The notes under the pieces were generated by a model. That model saw nothing but the letters and a program-made list of their open reading frames with translations. It did no database searches and was not told the origin of the DNA. A DNA stretch of 64,000 nt from Sporosarcina sp. HYO08 (lineage in GTDB: Bacteria > Bacillota > Bacilli > Bacillales_A > Planococcaceae): NCBI RefSeq assembly GCF_001563475.1, contig NZ_LPUT01000023.1, forward strand, positions 372,001 through 436,000, in the 5' to 3' direction. A program made the translations under genes and the position numbers. Of the stretch, positions 16,734 to 24,954 are shown one piece after another; within the stretch, counting starts at the first letter, position 1, and each line of letters begins with the position of its first letter.

Positions 16734-16776
16734 AAAAAGAGTGTAGACAAAGTCAACAAGCCTTTGCCCACACTCT
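16734..16776 (-). terminator. Terminator of the acetoin dehydrogenase operon
   Basis: Stem AGAGTGT-n2-CAAAG with CTTTG-n2-ACACTCT (16738-16776), with small internal mismatches, followed on the minus strand by TTTTT. It lies 44 bp beyond the E2 gene. Confidence 0.8.
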
Positions 16777-16819
16777 AAATGAACATATTCGCAAATACGT
16801 CCTACTTTTCGGATCTTGC

Positions 16820-18046
16820 TTAAAGTACTAATCGAAACGGCGATTCGATGATACTTGACAAACTCCCTAAAAATTGTGCAGCATCCGCGCCATCTAGAAT
16901 TTGGTGATCGAATGTCAAACTCAGCGGAATTTTCTTCGATACTTTAACAGATCCGTCTTCGGTTAAAGTTAATTCGTCTTGTAGGGCACCTACTCCTAAA
17001 ATACCTGTTTCAGGGGCATTCAAAATCGGTGTGAAATATTCAATTCCCGTTGCCCCAAGATTCGTTATGGTGAAGGTAGATCCCGTTAACAGCCCCGGAT
17101 CAGCTGTTCCATTTCTTGCCGCCTCACTCACAGTCTTCATTTCTTTGGCAAGTTGACTAATCGTCATTTGATGAGCGTTTTGAATGACCGGGACGACTAA
17201 ACCATTTTCTAAAGACGTCGCAATTCCTAGATGAACCTCATCAAATTCCGTTAATCTGCCTTCCGCGTAAGTAGCATTCATTTTCTTCAGCGATTGTAGG
17301 GCAAGTACTGTTGCTTTTGCGAGAAATACGGTTAACGTCAGCCTTGCGTCGATTGCATTCGATTCAATTTCTTTTGCCAATAATTTTTGGAAATCTAGTA
17401 ATGAATCAGCTGTTACTTTTCGATGAAGCGTAAGTTGCGCCGATTGCTCCAGACTATTACGCATATTTTGGGCAATTGCCTTGCGCATTGGCGTAAGTCC
17501 TTCTCCCACTTTTGTTCTGGTCTTTACAGTATCCGCCGCCACAGCTGCTTCCTCTTTCGGAAGCTCTGCAATCGCGCGAAGAACGTCTTGTTTCGTAATG
17601 CGCCCATTGCCGCCTGTCCCTTTAATCGACTGAATATCCAGTTCGTTTTCTGCCGCCATTCTTCTTGCCAACGGAGTAATAAATATTCGAGCACTCTTAC
17701 TTTCACTCGATTTTTCTACCGTACTTTGCTGATCAGTAGTTTTGCTTATTTCTGCCGCAGTGACTGTCGGAGCTGATGCGTTTTTTTCTATCTCCGGAAC
17801 AACAGACCCTTTTGCCCCAACGACGCCAATAACTGCTCCTACTTCCAGTTCATCGTCCACTTCTCCATTTCTAGCAAGCAGCATGCCATCGATCGGTGCT
17901 TCGATGTCTTGATTCAACTTGTCCGAACTAATCATTAAGACCGCTTCACCTTTTGCAACAGGATCACCGATCTCCTTATACCACTCGACAATCGTGCCTT
18001 CCTTCATCGTCATTCCCAATTTGGGCATTACAATTGTTCCTTGCAT
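16820..18046 (-). CDS. acoC: Dihydrolipoamide acetyltransferase E2 of acetoin dehydrogenase
   Basis: A 408-residue E2. The N-terminal lipoyl domain carries the lipoylated lysine in ISSDKLNQDIEAP near residue 44. A peripheral subunit-binding domain follows (ITPLARRMAAENELDIQSIKGTGGNGRITKQDVLRA, about 125-160), then the acyltransferase core with catalytic DHQILDGA near the C-terminus. Its sigma-54 activator neighbour and TPP subunits make acetoin the likely substrate, giving acetyl-CoA and acetaldehyde. ATG at 18046 is preferred; GTG at 18058 in the same frame sits directly on the AGGAG and is less likely. It is the last gene of the operon. Confidence 0.9.
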   Translation of the reverse strand: MQGTIVMPKLGMTMKEGTIVEWYKEIGDPVAKGEAVLMISSDKLNQDIEAPIDGMLLARNGEVDDELEVGAVIGVVGAKGSVVPEIEKNASAPTVTAAEISKTTDQQSTVEKSSESKSARIFITPLARRMAAENELDIQSIKGTGGNGRITKQDVLRAIAELPKEEAAVAADTVKTRTKVGEGLTPMRKAIAQNMRNSLEQSAQLTLHRKVTADSLLDFQKLLAKEIESNAIDARLTLTVFLAKATVLALQSLKKMNATYAEGRLTEFDEVHLGIATSLENGLVVPVIQNAHQMTISQLAKEMKTVSEAARNGTADPGLLTGSTFTITNLGATGIEYFTPILNAPETGILGVGALQDELTLTEDGSVKVSKKIPLSLTFDHQILDGADAAQFLGSLSSIIESPFRLVL

Positions 18047-18061
18047 CTTCTTGCTCACCTC

Positions 18062-19120
18062 CTAGATCATCGGTTCTTTTTTCAAATCTACAATAAGTTC
18101 TTCTGCTACTTTTAATACTTTCGCGGCATTTGGAATATATGCCTGTTCGAGATTCGTTGCAAATGGTACCGGTGTATTCGGTGCACAGACCGTTTTAATC
18201 GGCCCGTCTAAATAATCAAATGCTTGATCCGCTACGACGGATGCGATATCCGTTGCTGTGTTATTGTGAGGATTCGATTCATCAATAACGATTAGTCTTC
18301 CTGTTTTCTTAACGGACTCCAACACCGTTTCTTGATCCCATGGGGCAACTGTACGCAAATCAATGACTTCAGTAGAAATATCATCTTTCGCCAGTATATT
18401 TGCAACTTCTTCGGCAACTTGCACCATTTTACCAATGGCAACGATTGTCAGCTCTTCCCCGCTCCGTACAACATTTGCTTTACCGATTTCAATCGTGTAG
18501 TAATCTTCAGGCACATCACCTTTCATGCCATAGAGCATTTTGTCCTCTGAAAAGACGACGAGGTTATCTTCTTCAATCGCAGCAAGCATCAGGCCCTTTG
18601 CATCGTATGGATTGGAAGGAACAACAACTTTGACGCCTGGTATGGCCCCGAACATGCCGTACAATGTTTGGGAATGCTGCGCTGCCGCACCAGCACCGGC
18701 GCCGTGTACTGTCCGTACCGTCAGTGGAATTTTCGCTTTTCCGCCAAACATATAACGCATTTTAGCACCTTGATTTAAGATCGGGTCTAATGCAAAACCG
18801 ACGAAGTCATTAAACATCAGTTCTGCGATCGGACGTAATCCTGTAGCAGCAGCACCGACAGCGGCGCTAAAATAGCCGTGTTCTGCAATTGGTGTATCAA
18901 TGACACGCTCGCGTCCAAACTCTGTGACAAGTCCTTTCGACAGGCCGAATACGCCTCCAAATGCGTCATCATAACGTCCATCATCATGGACCAAATGATC
19001 TACCTCCGCTCCGCCTGCAACGTCTGTCCCGATTAGGATGACATTTTCATCCTTTCTCATCGCCTGAGCCATCGCTTCGTTAATGGCAGTCATAAATGTG
19101 ATATTCCTATTTGTCATCAT
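18062..19120 (-). CDS. acoB: Acetoin dehydrogenase E1 beta subunit
   Basis: A 352-residue transketolase-like beta chain (MTAINEAMAQAMRKDENVILIGTDVAGG; DTPIAEHGYFSAAVGAAATGLRPIAELMFNDF). It pairs with the alpha chain to bind thiamine diphosphate and cleave acetoin. The C-terminal transketolase domain has TVAPWDQETVLESVKKTGRLIVIDES. AAGGAGG stands just upstream, with ATGATG alternatives at 19120 and 19117. The 14-bp gap from acoA indicates one transcript. Generic pyruvate dehydrogenase beta is the alternative, less likely from context. Confidence 0.9.
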   Translation of the reverse strand: MMTNRNITFMTAINEAMAQAMRKDENVILIGTDVAGGAEVDHLVHDDGRYDDAFGGVFGLSKGLVTEFGRERVIDTPIAEHGYFSAAVGAAATGLRPIAELMFNDFVGFALDPILNQGAKMRYMFGGKAKIPLTVRTVHGAGAGAAAQHSQTLYGMFGAIPGVKVVVPSNPYDAKGLMLAAIEEDNLVVFSEDKMLYGMKGDVPEDYYTIEIGKANVVRSGEELTIVAIGKMVQVAEEVANILAKDDISTEVIDLRTVAPWDQETVLESVKKTGRLIVIDESNPHNNTATDIASVVADQAFDYLDGPIKTVCAPNTPVPFATNLEQAYIPNAAKVLKVAEELIVDLKKEPMI

Positions 19121-19134
19121 AGTTCCTCCTTTTC

Positions 19135-20085
19135 TTAAGCAAAAATGTCTGTGTAAAGTGTTTCTTCATCCGGCAGCGGACTCGCTTCGGCGAAAGCAAC
19201 CGCTTCTTCTATTGTCTTTTTCGCTTCTTGTTCAATTTTGTCCGCTTCTTTCCCCGTCATCCAACCATTTTTAATCGCTTTTTCACGAAACTCAGGAATT
19301 GGATCTCGATCGCGGTTCGGATCATCTTCCGTTTTATACTTCTGCTCATCACCTTCAAAATGACCATATTGACGGTATGTGTCGCATTCAATGAGCGTTG
19401 GTCCTTGTCCGGCCTTCGCGCGCTCAATAGCCTCTTTCGTTGCATTATAAACGGCCTCTACATCCATGCCGTCTACACGAATCCCCGGCATATTATAGGC
19501 AGGCGCACGTTCCGCAACCGTTTCGGATGCACTTGCATAACGGAACGGAGTCCCTTCACCAAATTGATTGTTTTCGCAAACAAAAATGACTGGTAAATCT
19601 AAAATAGAAGCTAAGTTTAACCCTTCATGGAATGTCCCTTCATTTGAAGCACCGTCGCCAAAAAAGCAGACGGCTACATTGTCAAGACCTTTCGTTTTAA
19701 TCGACAGTGCTGCCCCGGCCGCTAAACCAAAACCGCCTCCAACAATTCCATTTGCCCCCAACATCCCTTTATCGACATCGGCGACGTGCATAGATCCACC
19801 CTTTCCACCGCCCAATCCATCTTTTTTTCCCATAATTTCCGCCATCATTCCATTGATGTCACAGCCCTTGGCAATGGCATGCCCATGTCCGCGGTGCGTA
19901 CTCGTAATGTAATCATCGTTTTCCAGCAATGCCATAACGCCTGTCGCAACTGCCTCTTCACCCGCATAGAGATGAACAAATCCAGGGATCAATCCTTTCC
20001 CAAATGTGCGGTGCACTTCATCTTCAAAATAGCGGATTTCGTTCATTTTTTGATAAATCCATAATGCTGTTTCTTTATTCATCAT
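19135..20085 (-). CDS. acoA: Acetoin dehydrogenase E1 alpha subunit (TPP-dependent)
   Basis: A 316-residue alpha chain with the thiamine diphosphate motif GDGASNEGTFHEGLNLASILDLPVIFVCENN near residues 140-170 (split here only for description: GDG at the start, NN at the end). STHRGHGHAIAKGCDINGMMAEIMGK and the GGKGGSMH loop are typical of acetoin/branched-chain E1 alpha. Starts at ATG 20085 or 20082 are both possible behind AGGAGG; TTG at 20088 is less likely. It lies 21 bp downstream of the E3 gene. Confidence 0.9.
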   Translation of the reverse strand: MMNKETALWIYQKMNEIRYFEDEVHRTFGKGLIPGFVHLYAGEEAVATGVMALLENDDYITSTHRGHGHAIAKGCDINGMMAEIMGKKDGLGGGKGGSMHVADVDKGMLGANGIVGGGFGLAAGAALSIKTKGLDNVAVCFFGDGASNEGTFHEGLNLASILDLPVIFVCENNQFGEGTPFRYASASETVAERAPAYNMPGIRVDGMDVEAVYNATKEAIERAKAGQGPTLIECDTYRQYGHFEGDEQKYKTEDDPNRDRDPIPEFREKAIKNGWMTGKEADKIEQEAKKTIEEAVAFAEASPLPDEETLYTDIFA

Positions 20086-20106
20086 CAATTCCTCCTTTTT
20101 ACACTT

Positions 20107-21459
20107 TTACATATGAATGGCTTGTTTAAAAAACAAATTTGCACTTTCTCCGATTGCTTCTGAAATTGTTGGATGTGCATGGATCATACTCGCTAATTCA
20201 TGCATCGTTCCTTCTGTATGCTTCATCGCCAATAATTCGCCCACCCATTCAGTCGCTCCGTGTCCAACAATAACAGCCCCTAGGATTTCACCAAACTTCC
20301 GATCAGCAATAATTTTTATGAAGCCCGCTGTGCTATCCATCGCGATTGCCTTTCCATTTCCAGCTAACGGTGTTTTTGTCACTTCTACGTCAAAGCCGGC
20401 CCTTTTTGCTTGTTCTTCATTCAATCCAAAAGAAGCGATTTCAGGTTGTGTATACACACATCTCGGTATTTTTGTCTGTTCGATTGGCTGAATCGGCTCA
20501 CCTGCCATCGCATGCACAGCTATAATCCCTTCAGCGCTGGCAGCATGTGCGAGCTGATAACCGCCAATGAGGTCACCAATGGCATAGATGTGTTTTTTAC
20601 TCGTTTCATACTGTTCATTTACAACAACGAATTTTTCATTTTCATCTAGTTGCAGCTGTAAATCTAAAGCTAGTTCACGATTCGGACTTCTGCCGGCAGC
20701 AACGAGCAGTCGGTCAAAAGAAATGGTTTGATCAGCTAACACAACCTCTTTCTCTGTTACCCGTTGAATTTCTGCGCCTGTAATCGTTTGAATCCCTTTC
20801 GCTTTTAGCTGTCCCTTGATCACTTCACGTGCATCTGGATCTTCTGTCAGCAAAATATTTTGTGCTACTTCAATAATCGTAACGTTTGTTCCAAGAGGTG
20901 CCATTGCAAATGCTAATTCCACTGCAATCACGCCTCCGCCAATAATAACCATAGATTCTGGCAACTCTTCTAAGTTGAAGAAATTATCTGTTGTTAAGTA
21001 ATCCACTTCATCCAATCCATTAATCGGCGGAACAAAAGGTTTACTGCCCGTTGCCAGCAAAAGATCTTTGCCTTTTAATTTTTCGGAACCAACCGTGACA
21101 ACTAAACTTTCATCGACTGTTGCCGTTCCTTTAAATAATGTCACCTTGTTTTTCTTTAATAGATAATCGACGCCGTTTGTTAATGTGCGAATAACTTGAT
21201 CCTTCCGCCCCATGAGCTTTCCAAAATTAATAGAAATTTCACCGGTTTGAATTCCCCAATCATTGGCTTTTTGAATGGTTTCAACCGCTTCTCCGTGTTG
21301 AAGCAATGTTTTGGAAGGAATGCAGCCAGTATTGAGACATGTCCCGCCAAGTGCATTCTTTTCGACAATCGCAACTTTTTTTCCAAGTTGCGCTGCACGA
21401 ATTGCCGCAACATATCCGCCTGGCCCTGCCCCAATAACGATTAAGTCAAAAGATTTCAT
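20107..21459 (-). CDS. acoL: Dihydrolipoyl dehydrogenase E3
   Basis: A 450-residue FAD/NAD-dependent disulfide oxidoreductase that reoxidises the lipoamide of E2. Visible are the FAD loop GAGPGGYVAA at the N-terminus, the redox pair CLNTGCIPSK near 42-51, the NAD loop IGGGVIAVELA near 173, and catalytic His-Glu in HAHPTISE near the C-terminus. It is the first gene of the operon, unlike the more usual E1-E1-E2-E3 order. A 16-codon ORF ends 13 bases upstream, so translation may be coupled. Confidence 0.94.
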   Translation of the reverse strand: MKSFDLIVIGAGPGGYVAAIRAAQLGKKVAIVEKNALGGTCLNTGCIPSKTLLQHGEAVETIQKANDWGIQTGEISINFGKLMGRKDQVIRTLTNGVDYLLKKNKVTLFKGTATVDESLVVTVGSEKLKGKDLLLATGSKPFVPPINGLDEVDYLTTDNFFNLEELPESMVIIGGGVIAVELAFAMAPLGTNVTIIEVAQNILLTEDPDAREVIKGQLKAKGIQTITGAEIQRVTEKEVVLADQTISFDRLLVAAGRSPNRELALDLQLQLDENEKFVVVNEQYETSKKHIYAIGDLIGGYQLAHAASAEGIIAVHAMAGEPIQPIEQTKIPRCVYTQPEIASFGLNEEQAKRAGFDVEVTKTPLAGNGKAIAMDSTAGFIKIIADRKFGEILGAVIVGHGATEWVGELLAMKHTEGTMHELASMIHAHPTISEAIGESANLFFKQAIHM

Positions 21460-21472
21460 TCGTTTTCATCAC

Positions 21473-21523
21473 CTAACTTATAGTTTTGGTAAGTGTTTCT
21501 TGATCTGTAAGCCTTAACCGCAT
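21473..21523 (-). CDS. Candidate 16-codon leader ORF of the acetoin operon
   Basis: ATG at 21523 follows a strong AGGAGG with a 5-base spacer. The product would be MRLRLTDQETLTKTIS, ending in TAG at 21473. It lies on the transcript from the sigma-54 promoter (21605-21621) and ends 13 bases before the E3 start. The weaker E3 site (AGGTGATG) overlaps the stop codon. It could couple translation or act as a regulatory leader. There is no homology evidence. Confidence 0.4.
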   Translation of the reverse strand: MRLRLTDQETLTKTIS

Positions 21524-21604
21524 TTCCACCTCCTAGCAGATGACTAGCCATTGTTCACATTCGATTTGGCCAAATGTTCAGTTTGGCTTTTCATTAATTA
21601 ATAT

Positions 21605-21621
21605 TGCAAGATGTATGCCAA
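21605..21621 (-). promoter_or_regulatory. Sigma-54 promoter of the acetoin operon
   Basis: TTGGCATACATCTTGCA on the minus strand matches the sigma-54 consensus TGGCAC-N5-TTGCA at the -24 GG and -12 GC elements with correct spacing. It precedes acoL by about 145 bp and lies downstream of a gene for a sigma-54 activator. Confidence 0.85.
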
Positions 21622-21684
21622 CTTTTAAAAGTGTGGGAAAGTGGAATATGATCACGTTTTTATTCTTACAACTAGCACATAGAC

Positions 21685-21719
21685 TGTCTCACTGACACAC
21701 AAAACGTCTCATTGTCTCA
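21685..21719. promoter_or_regulatory. Enhancer-like repeats (candidate AcoR sites)
   Basis: GTCTCA occurs three times, as TGTCTCA (21685-21691), GTCTCA (21706-21711) and TGTCTCA (21713-21719), with a TGACACA in between. The cluster lies about 65-115 bp upstream of the sigma-54 promoter, the usual distance for an activator binding site. Binding by the adjacent AcoR-type regulator is inference. Confidence 0.5.
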
Positions 21720-21730
21720 TGTTTTCTCAT

Positions 21731-21762
21731 AAAAAAACTCTAAACGCTTTTTGCGTTTAGAG
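21731..21762 (-). terminator. Terminator of acoR
   Basis: Perfect 10-bp stem (21738-21747 with 21753-21762), 5-base loop, and seven T residues on the minus strand. It ends 15 bp beyond the acoR stop codon and isolates acoR from the acetoin operon. Confidence 0.88.
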
Positions 21763-21777
21763 CTTTTAAAAGGCCGT

Positions 21778-23727
21778 CTATGCTTGATCCAGTTGATGTT
21801 GTTTAAGTCTGCGATACATTGTCGATCGAGAGATGCCAAGCAGATTTGCGGCATTTGTAACATTTCCATTCGTTCGCATGAGCGCTTGTTGAATGTGTTC
21901 TTTCTCCATATTCCATTCATTCTCCACTGCATTGACAATTCTGTCCGGCAGATCGAACACTGACAATTTATTTCCTTCCATATTAAAAAGTGTTTGCTTA
22001 ACAACATTGATCAATTCCCTGACATTACCCGGCCATTTGTATTGGGAAAGATGCCACATTGCCTGATCATCAATTTTTATATGCCTTTTATGAAACTGAC
22101 TGCTCAATTTCGTCGTGTAGTAATGAATTAGGTTTAAAATATCCACACCTCTTTCCCGTAATGGGGGGATCGTTAATGGAATGACATGCAGTCGATACAA
22201 CAGATCTTCACGAAACTCTCCCTTCTCGACAGCCTCGATTAAATTTTTATGGGTCGCAGCAATCACACGCACGTCAATGGGAATCGCTTTTTCACCGCCA
22301 ATTCTAGTCACTACCCGCTCTTCCAATATGCGTAAAAGATGCACTTGCATATCGAGCGGCATTTCACCAATTTCATCGAGAAAAATGGTGCCGCCATTCG
22401 CAAGTTCAAATTTTCCCGGACTTCCTTTAGATTTTGCGCCGGTAAAAGCCCCTGGTGCGTAACCTGATAATTCGCTTTCAAATAGACTTTGTGGAATCGC
22501 ACCGCAATTGACGGCAACGAATGGGCGTTCGCTTCTGGCGCTTGCATGATGAATTGCCTGCGCAAACATCTCCTTTCCCGTTCCAGTTTCACCTGCTAGA
22601 AAAAGGGTTGTATCGATCGTTGCGGCTTTTTCCGCTTTTTTGACAGCCTTTTTAAAAGTTGGAGACTGACCAATCAGATCGTCGAATGTATACCGAACCG
22701 ATAAGGAATTAGAGGATTTTTTCACGGGAGGATTATCATTTTTAGAACATCTCATACTGATCTGTTCCTTCAGAAATACAACCGCTCCTAGTTGTTCCTC
22801 TTGAAAAGTAACTGGAAAAATCGAACATTTGTAATGCAGATCACTATTGGCATTCTGAACCCATTCATTCGTAATTCTTTTGCCTTTCCATAATACTTCG
22901 CCCAGTAGTTTTGAAATTCCCAGAAAAGGTTGCAGCGATTGGATGTTTTGATCGTTTGCCTTTTGGTTTTTCTGAACAATTCTTTGTTGGCTATCCACAA
23001 TGATAACCGCATCATCTACACCTTCAACAACCGAGGTTAAAAACAAATTATCGCGCAATGTATGCGCATACAATTCGTTAATGAACACGGTCGCGAGGTG
23101 ATTTGCTTCTGCAATGACAAGTTCGATGGCATTTTTACTTTTGGCCGACATGCCGGCAATGTTAACAATCCCTAATAATTCATTTGTAAATGGTTCTACA
23201 ATTGGCGTTGCTGCACAAAACCATTCATGGTTTTTTTCGCAAAAATGCTCAGAAAATAAAACTTGGGCAGGCTGCTTCGTTCGAAGTGCAACGCCAACTG
23301 CATTCGTACCCGCTGATTGTTCGCTCCAAGTTCCCCCGCACATGATGTTTAATCGATTGGCCATTTTCAAAGTCATTTCATCGCCATTCGATTGTAGGAT
23401 CGTTCCATGCTTGTCCACTATAGAAAGCATCGTTTTTGATTCACTGAGTAAATCCGTAAATGTTGACATTTTTGGTTCGACAAATGATAACAATCGCTCA
23501 TTTTGCGCTAATCTGCTATACAGGGCCTGTTCACTAATAATTTCATTGATCCGACTTTGAAATGGATCCACACCCATTTCCTTTGAACTTTTCCACGAGT
23601 GATAAATCTCGGGACGAATAACATGATCCATTTTCCGTCCTTGCTCCAAATAATGTTTCCATGCGTTTTTAGTAGAAAGATAATAATGGTCCGAAGTGAC
23701 CAAAGCCTCTCTTAACAATCGATTCAT
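21778..23727 (-). CDS. acoR: Sigma-54-dependent activator of acetoin catabolism (AcoR type)
   Basis: A 649-residue regulator. The N-terminal sensory part includes a GAF-like domain with GTWSEQSAGTNAVGVALRTKQP and a PAS-like region near 205-320. The AAA+ domain has Walker A AGETGTGKEMFAQAIH near 370, the sigma-54 contact loop GAFTGAKSKGSPGKFELA, and Walker B GGTIFLDEIGEM. The C-terminus has a Fis-type helix-turn-helix (NVTNAANLLGISRSTMYRRLK). It should activate the sigma-54 promoter at 21605-21621. Its own promoter overlaps a palindrome at 23772-23788. Confidence 0.92.
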   Translation of the reverse strand: MNRLLREALVTSDHYYLSTKNAWKHYLEQGRKMDHVIRPEIYHSWKSSKEMGVDPFQSRINEIISEQALYSRLAQNERLLSFVEPKMSTFTDLLSESKTMLSIVDKHGTILQSNGDEMTLKMANRLNIMCGGTWSEQSAGTNAVGVALRTKQPAQVLFSEHFCEKNHEWFCAATPIVEPFTNELLGIVNIAGMSAKSKNAIELVIAEANHLATVFINELYAHTLRDNLFLTSVVEGVDDAVIIVDSQQRIVQKNQKANDQNIQSLQPFLGISKLLGEVLWKGKRITNEWVQNANSDLHYKCSIFPVTFQEEQLGAVVFLKEQISMRCSKNDNPPVKKSSNSLSVRYTFDDLIGQSPTFKKAVKKAEKAATIDTTLFLAGETGTGKEMFAQAIHHASARSERPFVAVNCGAIPQSLFESELSGYAPGAFTGAKSKGSPGKFELANGGTIFLDEIGEMPLDMQVHLLRILEERVVTRIGGEKAIPIDVRVIAATHKNLIEAVEKGEFREDLLYRLHVIPLTIPPLRERGVDILNLIHYYTTKLSSQFHKRHIKIDDQAMWHLSQYKWPGNVRELINVVKQTLFNMEGNKLSVFDLPDRIVNAVENEWNMEKEHIQQALMRTNGNVTNAANLLGISRSTMYRRLKQHQLDQA

Positions 23728-23771
23728 CTTCTTCCTCCCGTACCTATTATCTATGCAACAACATATTAACC

Positions 23772-23790
23772 TACTATTCCAAATAGTATA
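23772..23790 (-). promoter_or_regulatory. acoR promoter region with overlapping palindrome
   Basis: The extended -10 TG-T-TATACT (hexamer at 23785-23790) on the minus strand overlaps a perfect 7-bp inverted repeat TACTATT-n3-AATAGTA (23772-23788). No good -35 box is present. The palindrome covers the -10 and likely start region, as an operator would. Confidence 0.45.
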
Positions 23791-23833
23791 ACATAAAATA
23801 ATTGCCCAATTCCCTTAATATCCAACAAACAAA

Positions 23834-23866
23834 TGAACGCTTCCCATTACTTCTGGAAAGCGTTCA
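23834..23866 (-). terminator. Terminator at the end of the aro-ypi transcript
   Basis: A 9-bp stem TGAACGCTT/AAGCGTTCA with two further inner pairs. T-rich sequence (TTTGTTTG) follows on the minus strand, 26 bp after the ypiF stop. Confidence 0.65.
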
Positions 23867-23891
23867 CTTGCACAACTATTGAAGTTCCATT

Positions 23892-24341
23892 TTACTGCCC
23901 CGACCATTTCTCCGTCAGCTTTGGCAAAAGCTGTCTAAACTGATCTTCTATCACTTTCATCTTCAAGGCATCATCCATACTTTCTATCGGAACAGATGGC
24001 ACCCAAAGGACTTCACCCGCCAATTCAATACGAGTCCATGCAGGATCTGTCGTTACATAAAAAATATGTTTAAACGGCAATTCCTGAAGATCTTTTGAAA
24101 ATGTTTCACCTATTTGTACCAAATCAATGCTAGGTGTATATGTAAATGGCGGTAGAAGCATTAGCCTGCCTTTAAACTGTGCCTCCATGAATGTCACAAG
24201 CTGCATTAAAAACTCCGATGCAGATGCACTATTTTTCATCGCTGCCGCATTTGTTTCAATTTTAAGCAACGGTACAATGAGCGTGTCGATATATTGTTGC
24301 TGCTGTAGAAATGTATCCATATCTTTAGATGTCCAATTCAT
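23892..24341 (-). CDS. ypiF: YpiF-like protein (DUF2487)
   Basis: A 149-residue soluble protein of the DUF2487 family, unknown function. It begins MNWTSKDMDTFLQQQQYIDTLIVPLL and contains FTYTPSIDLVQIGETF and HIFYVTTDPAWT. ATG at 24341 follows GGGGGATTGAGGAA; a longer in-frame ORF to 24386 lacks a site. Size and place next to ypiB match B. subtilis YpiF (148 residues). In B. subtilis qcrA follows; here the acetoin locus lies between. Confidence 0.85.
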   Translation of the reverse strand: MNWTSKDMDTFLQQQQYIDTLIVPLLKIETNAAAMKNSASASEFLMQLVTFMEAQFKGRLMLLPPFTYTPSIDLVQIGETFSKDLQELPFKHIFYVTTDPAWTRIELAGEVLWVPSVPIESMDDALKMKVIEDQFRQLLPKLTEKWSGQ

Positions 24342-24401
24342 TTCCTCAATCCCCCTGCAATCAAAACGAGCAAATGACTCCATCACAATAAGATGGAGTC
24401 A

Positions 24402-24953
24402 TTACTCTTTTAATACTTCCAAGTCCTTTAACATATCGGACAGCGTGATAAACAACTCTTTATTATTTGCATCAAGCGCTTCATCCACTCTTTTCATCAA
24501 GTTGGCCGCCGTCATCTTCGAAATGCTTTCCTCAAGCAGTTGTTCAGCAATTTGTTTATCCCTTTCACTTACTTGCAAGTAAGTGGGAAGGAATGGATTT
24601 TCCTCCCGCACACTTGCATATTGAGGGCAAGTGTGATTGTTTGGGAAATTAAGCTGGATATACATTTTATCATCCGGATGAAGTCTTAAATCGTGAAATG
24701 ACTTTTCTGCATCCGCTGTCATTAAATTGCCCTTATAAAACCGAAATGGAATACTGTCCGAATCTGTCGTCGACATCACCATTGCGCGGGGACAATAATG
24801 AGCTTCGTCCGTAAAATGAACGTTTTCTAGAAGGTGTTCTTGACTCAGAAGATAATTTAAAATCCATACACATTCACGGCGTTTCAATTTATACCGTTTT
24901 AAAAACCAGCGTACGAAATCCTTTTTGGCTGCGACAGGAACCATAGCAGTCAT
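24402..24953 (-). CDS. ypiB: YpiB-like protein (UPF0302)
   Basis: A 183-residue protein of the UPF0302 family. Characteristic segments are KKDFVRWFLKRYKLKRRECVWILNYL-type N-terminus, YCPRAMVMST, FRFYKGNLMTADAEKSFHDLRL and YIQLNFPN, all close to Bacillus YpiB. B. subtilis YpiB has been connected to regulated proteolysis in lipopolysaccharide-like and lipid control only loosely, so no function is assigned. ATG at 24953 follows GGAGG by 7 bases; that site overlaps the ypiA stop. Confidence 0.88.
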   Translation of the reverse strand: MTAMVPVAAKKDFVRWFLKRYKLKRRECVWILNYLLSQEHLLENVHFTDEAHYCPRAMVMSTTDSDSIPFRFYKGNLMTADAEKSFHDLRLHPDDKMYIQLNFPNNHTCPQYASVREENPFLPTYLQVSERDKQIAEQLLEESISKMTAANLMKRVDEALDANNKELFITLSDMLKDLEVLKE

Positions 24954-24954
24954 G

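Noticed and set aside
21455-21475. Possible CcpA cre site around the acoL start
   Set aside because: ATGAAAACGAATGAAA has two mismatches at core cre positions and overlaps the start codon; too weak to list.
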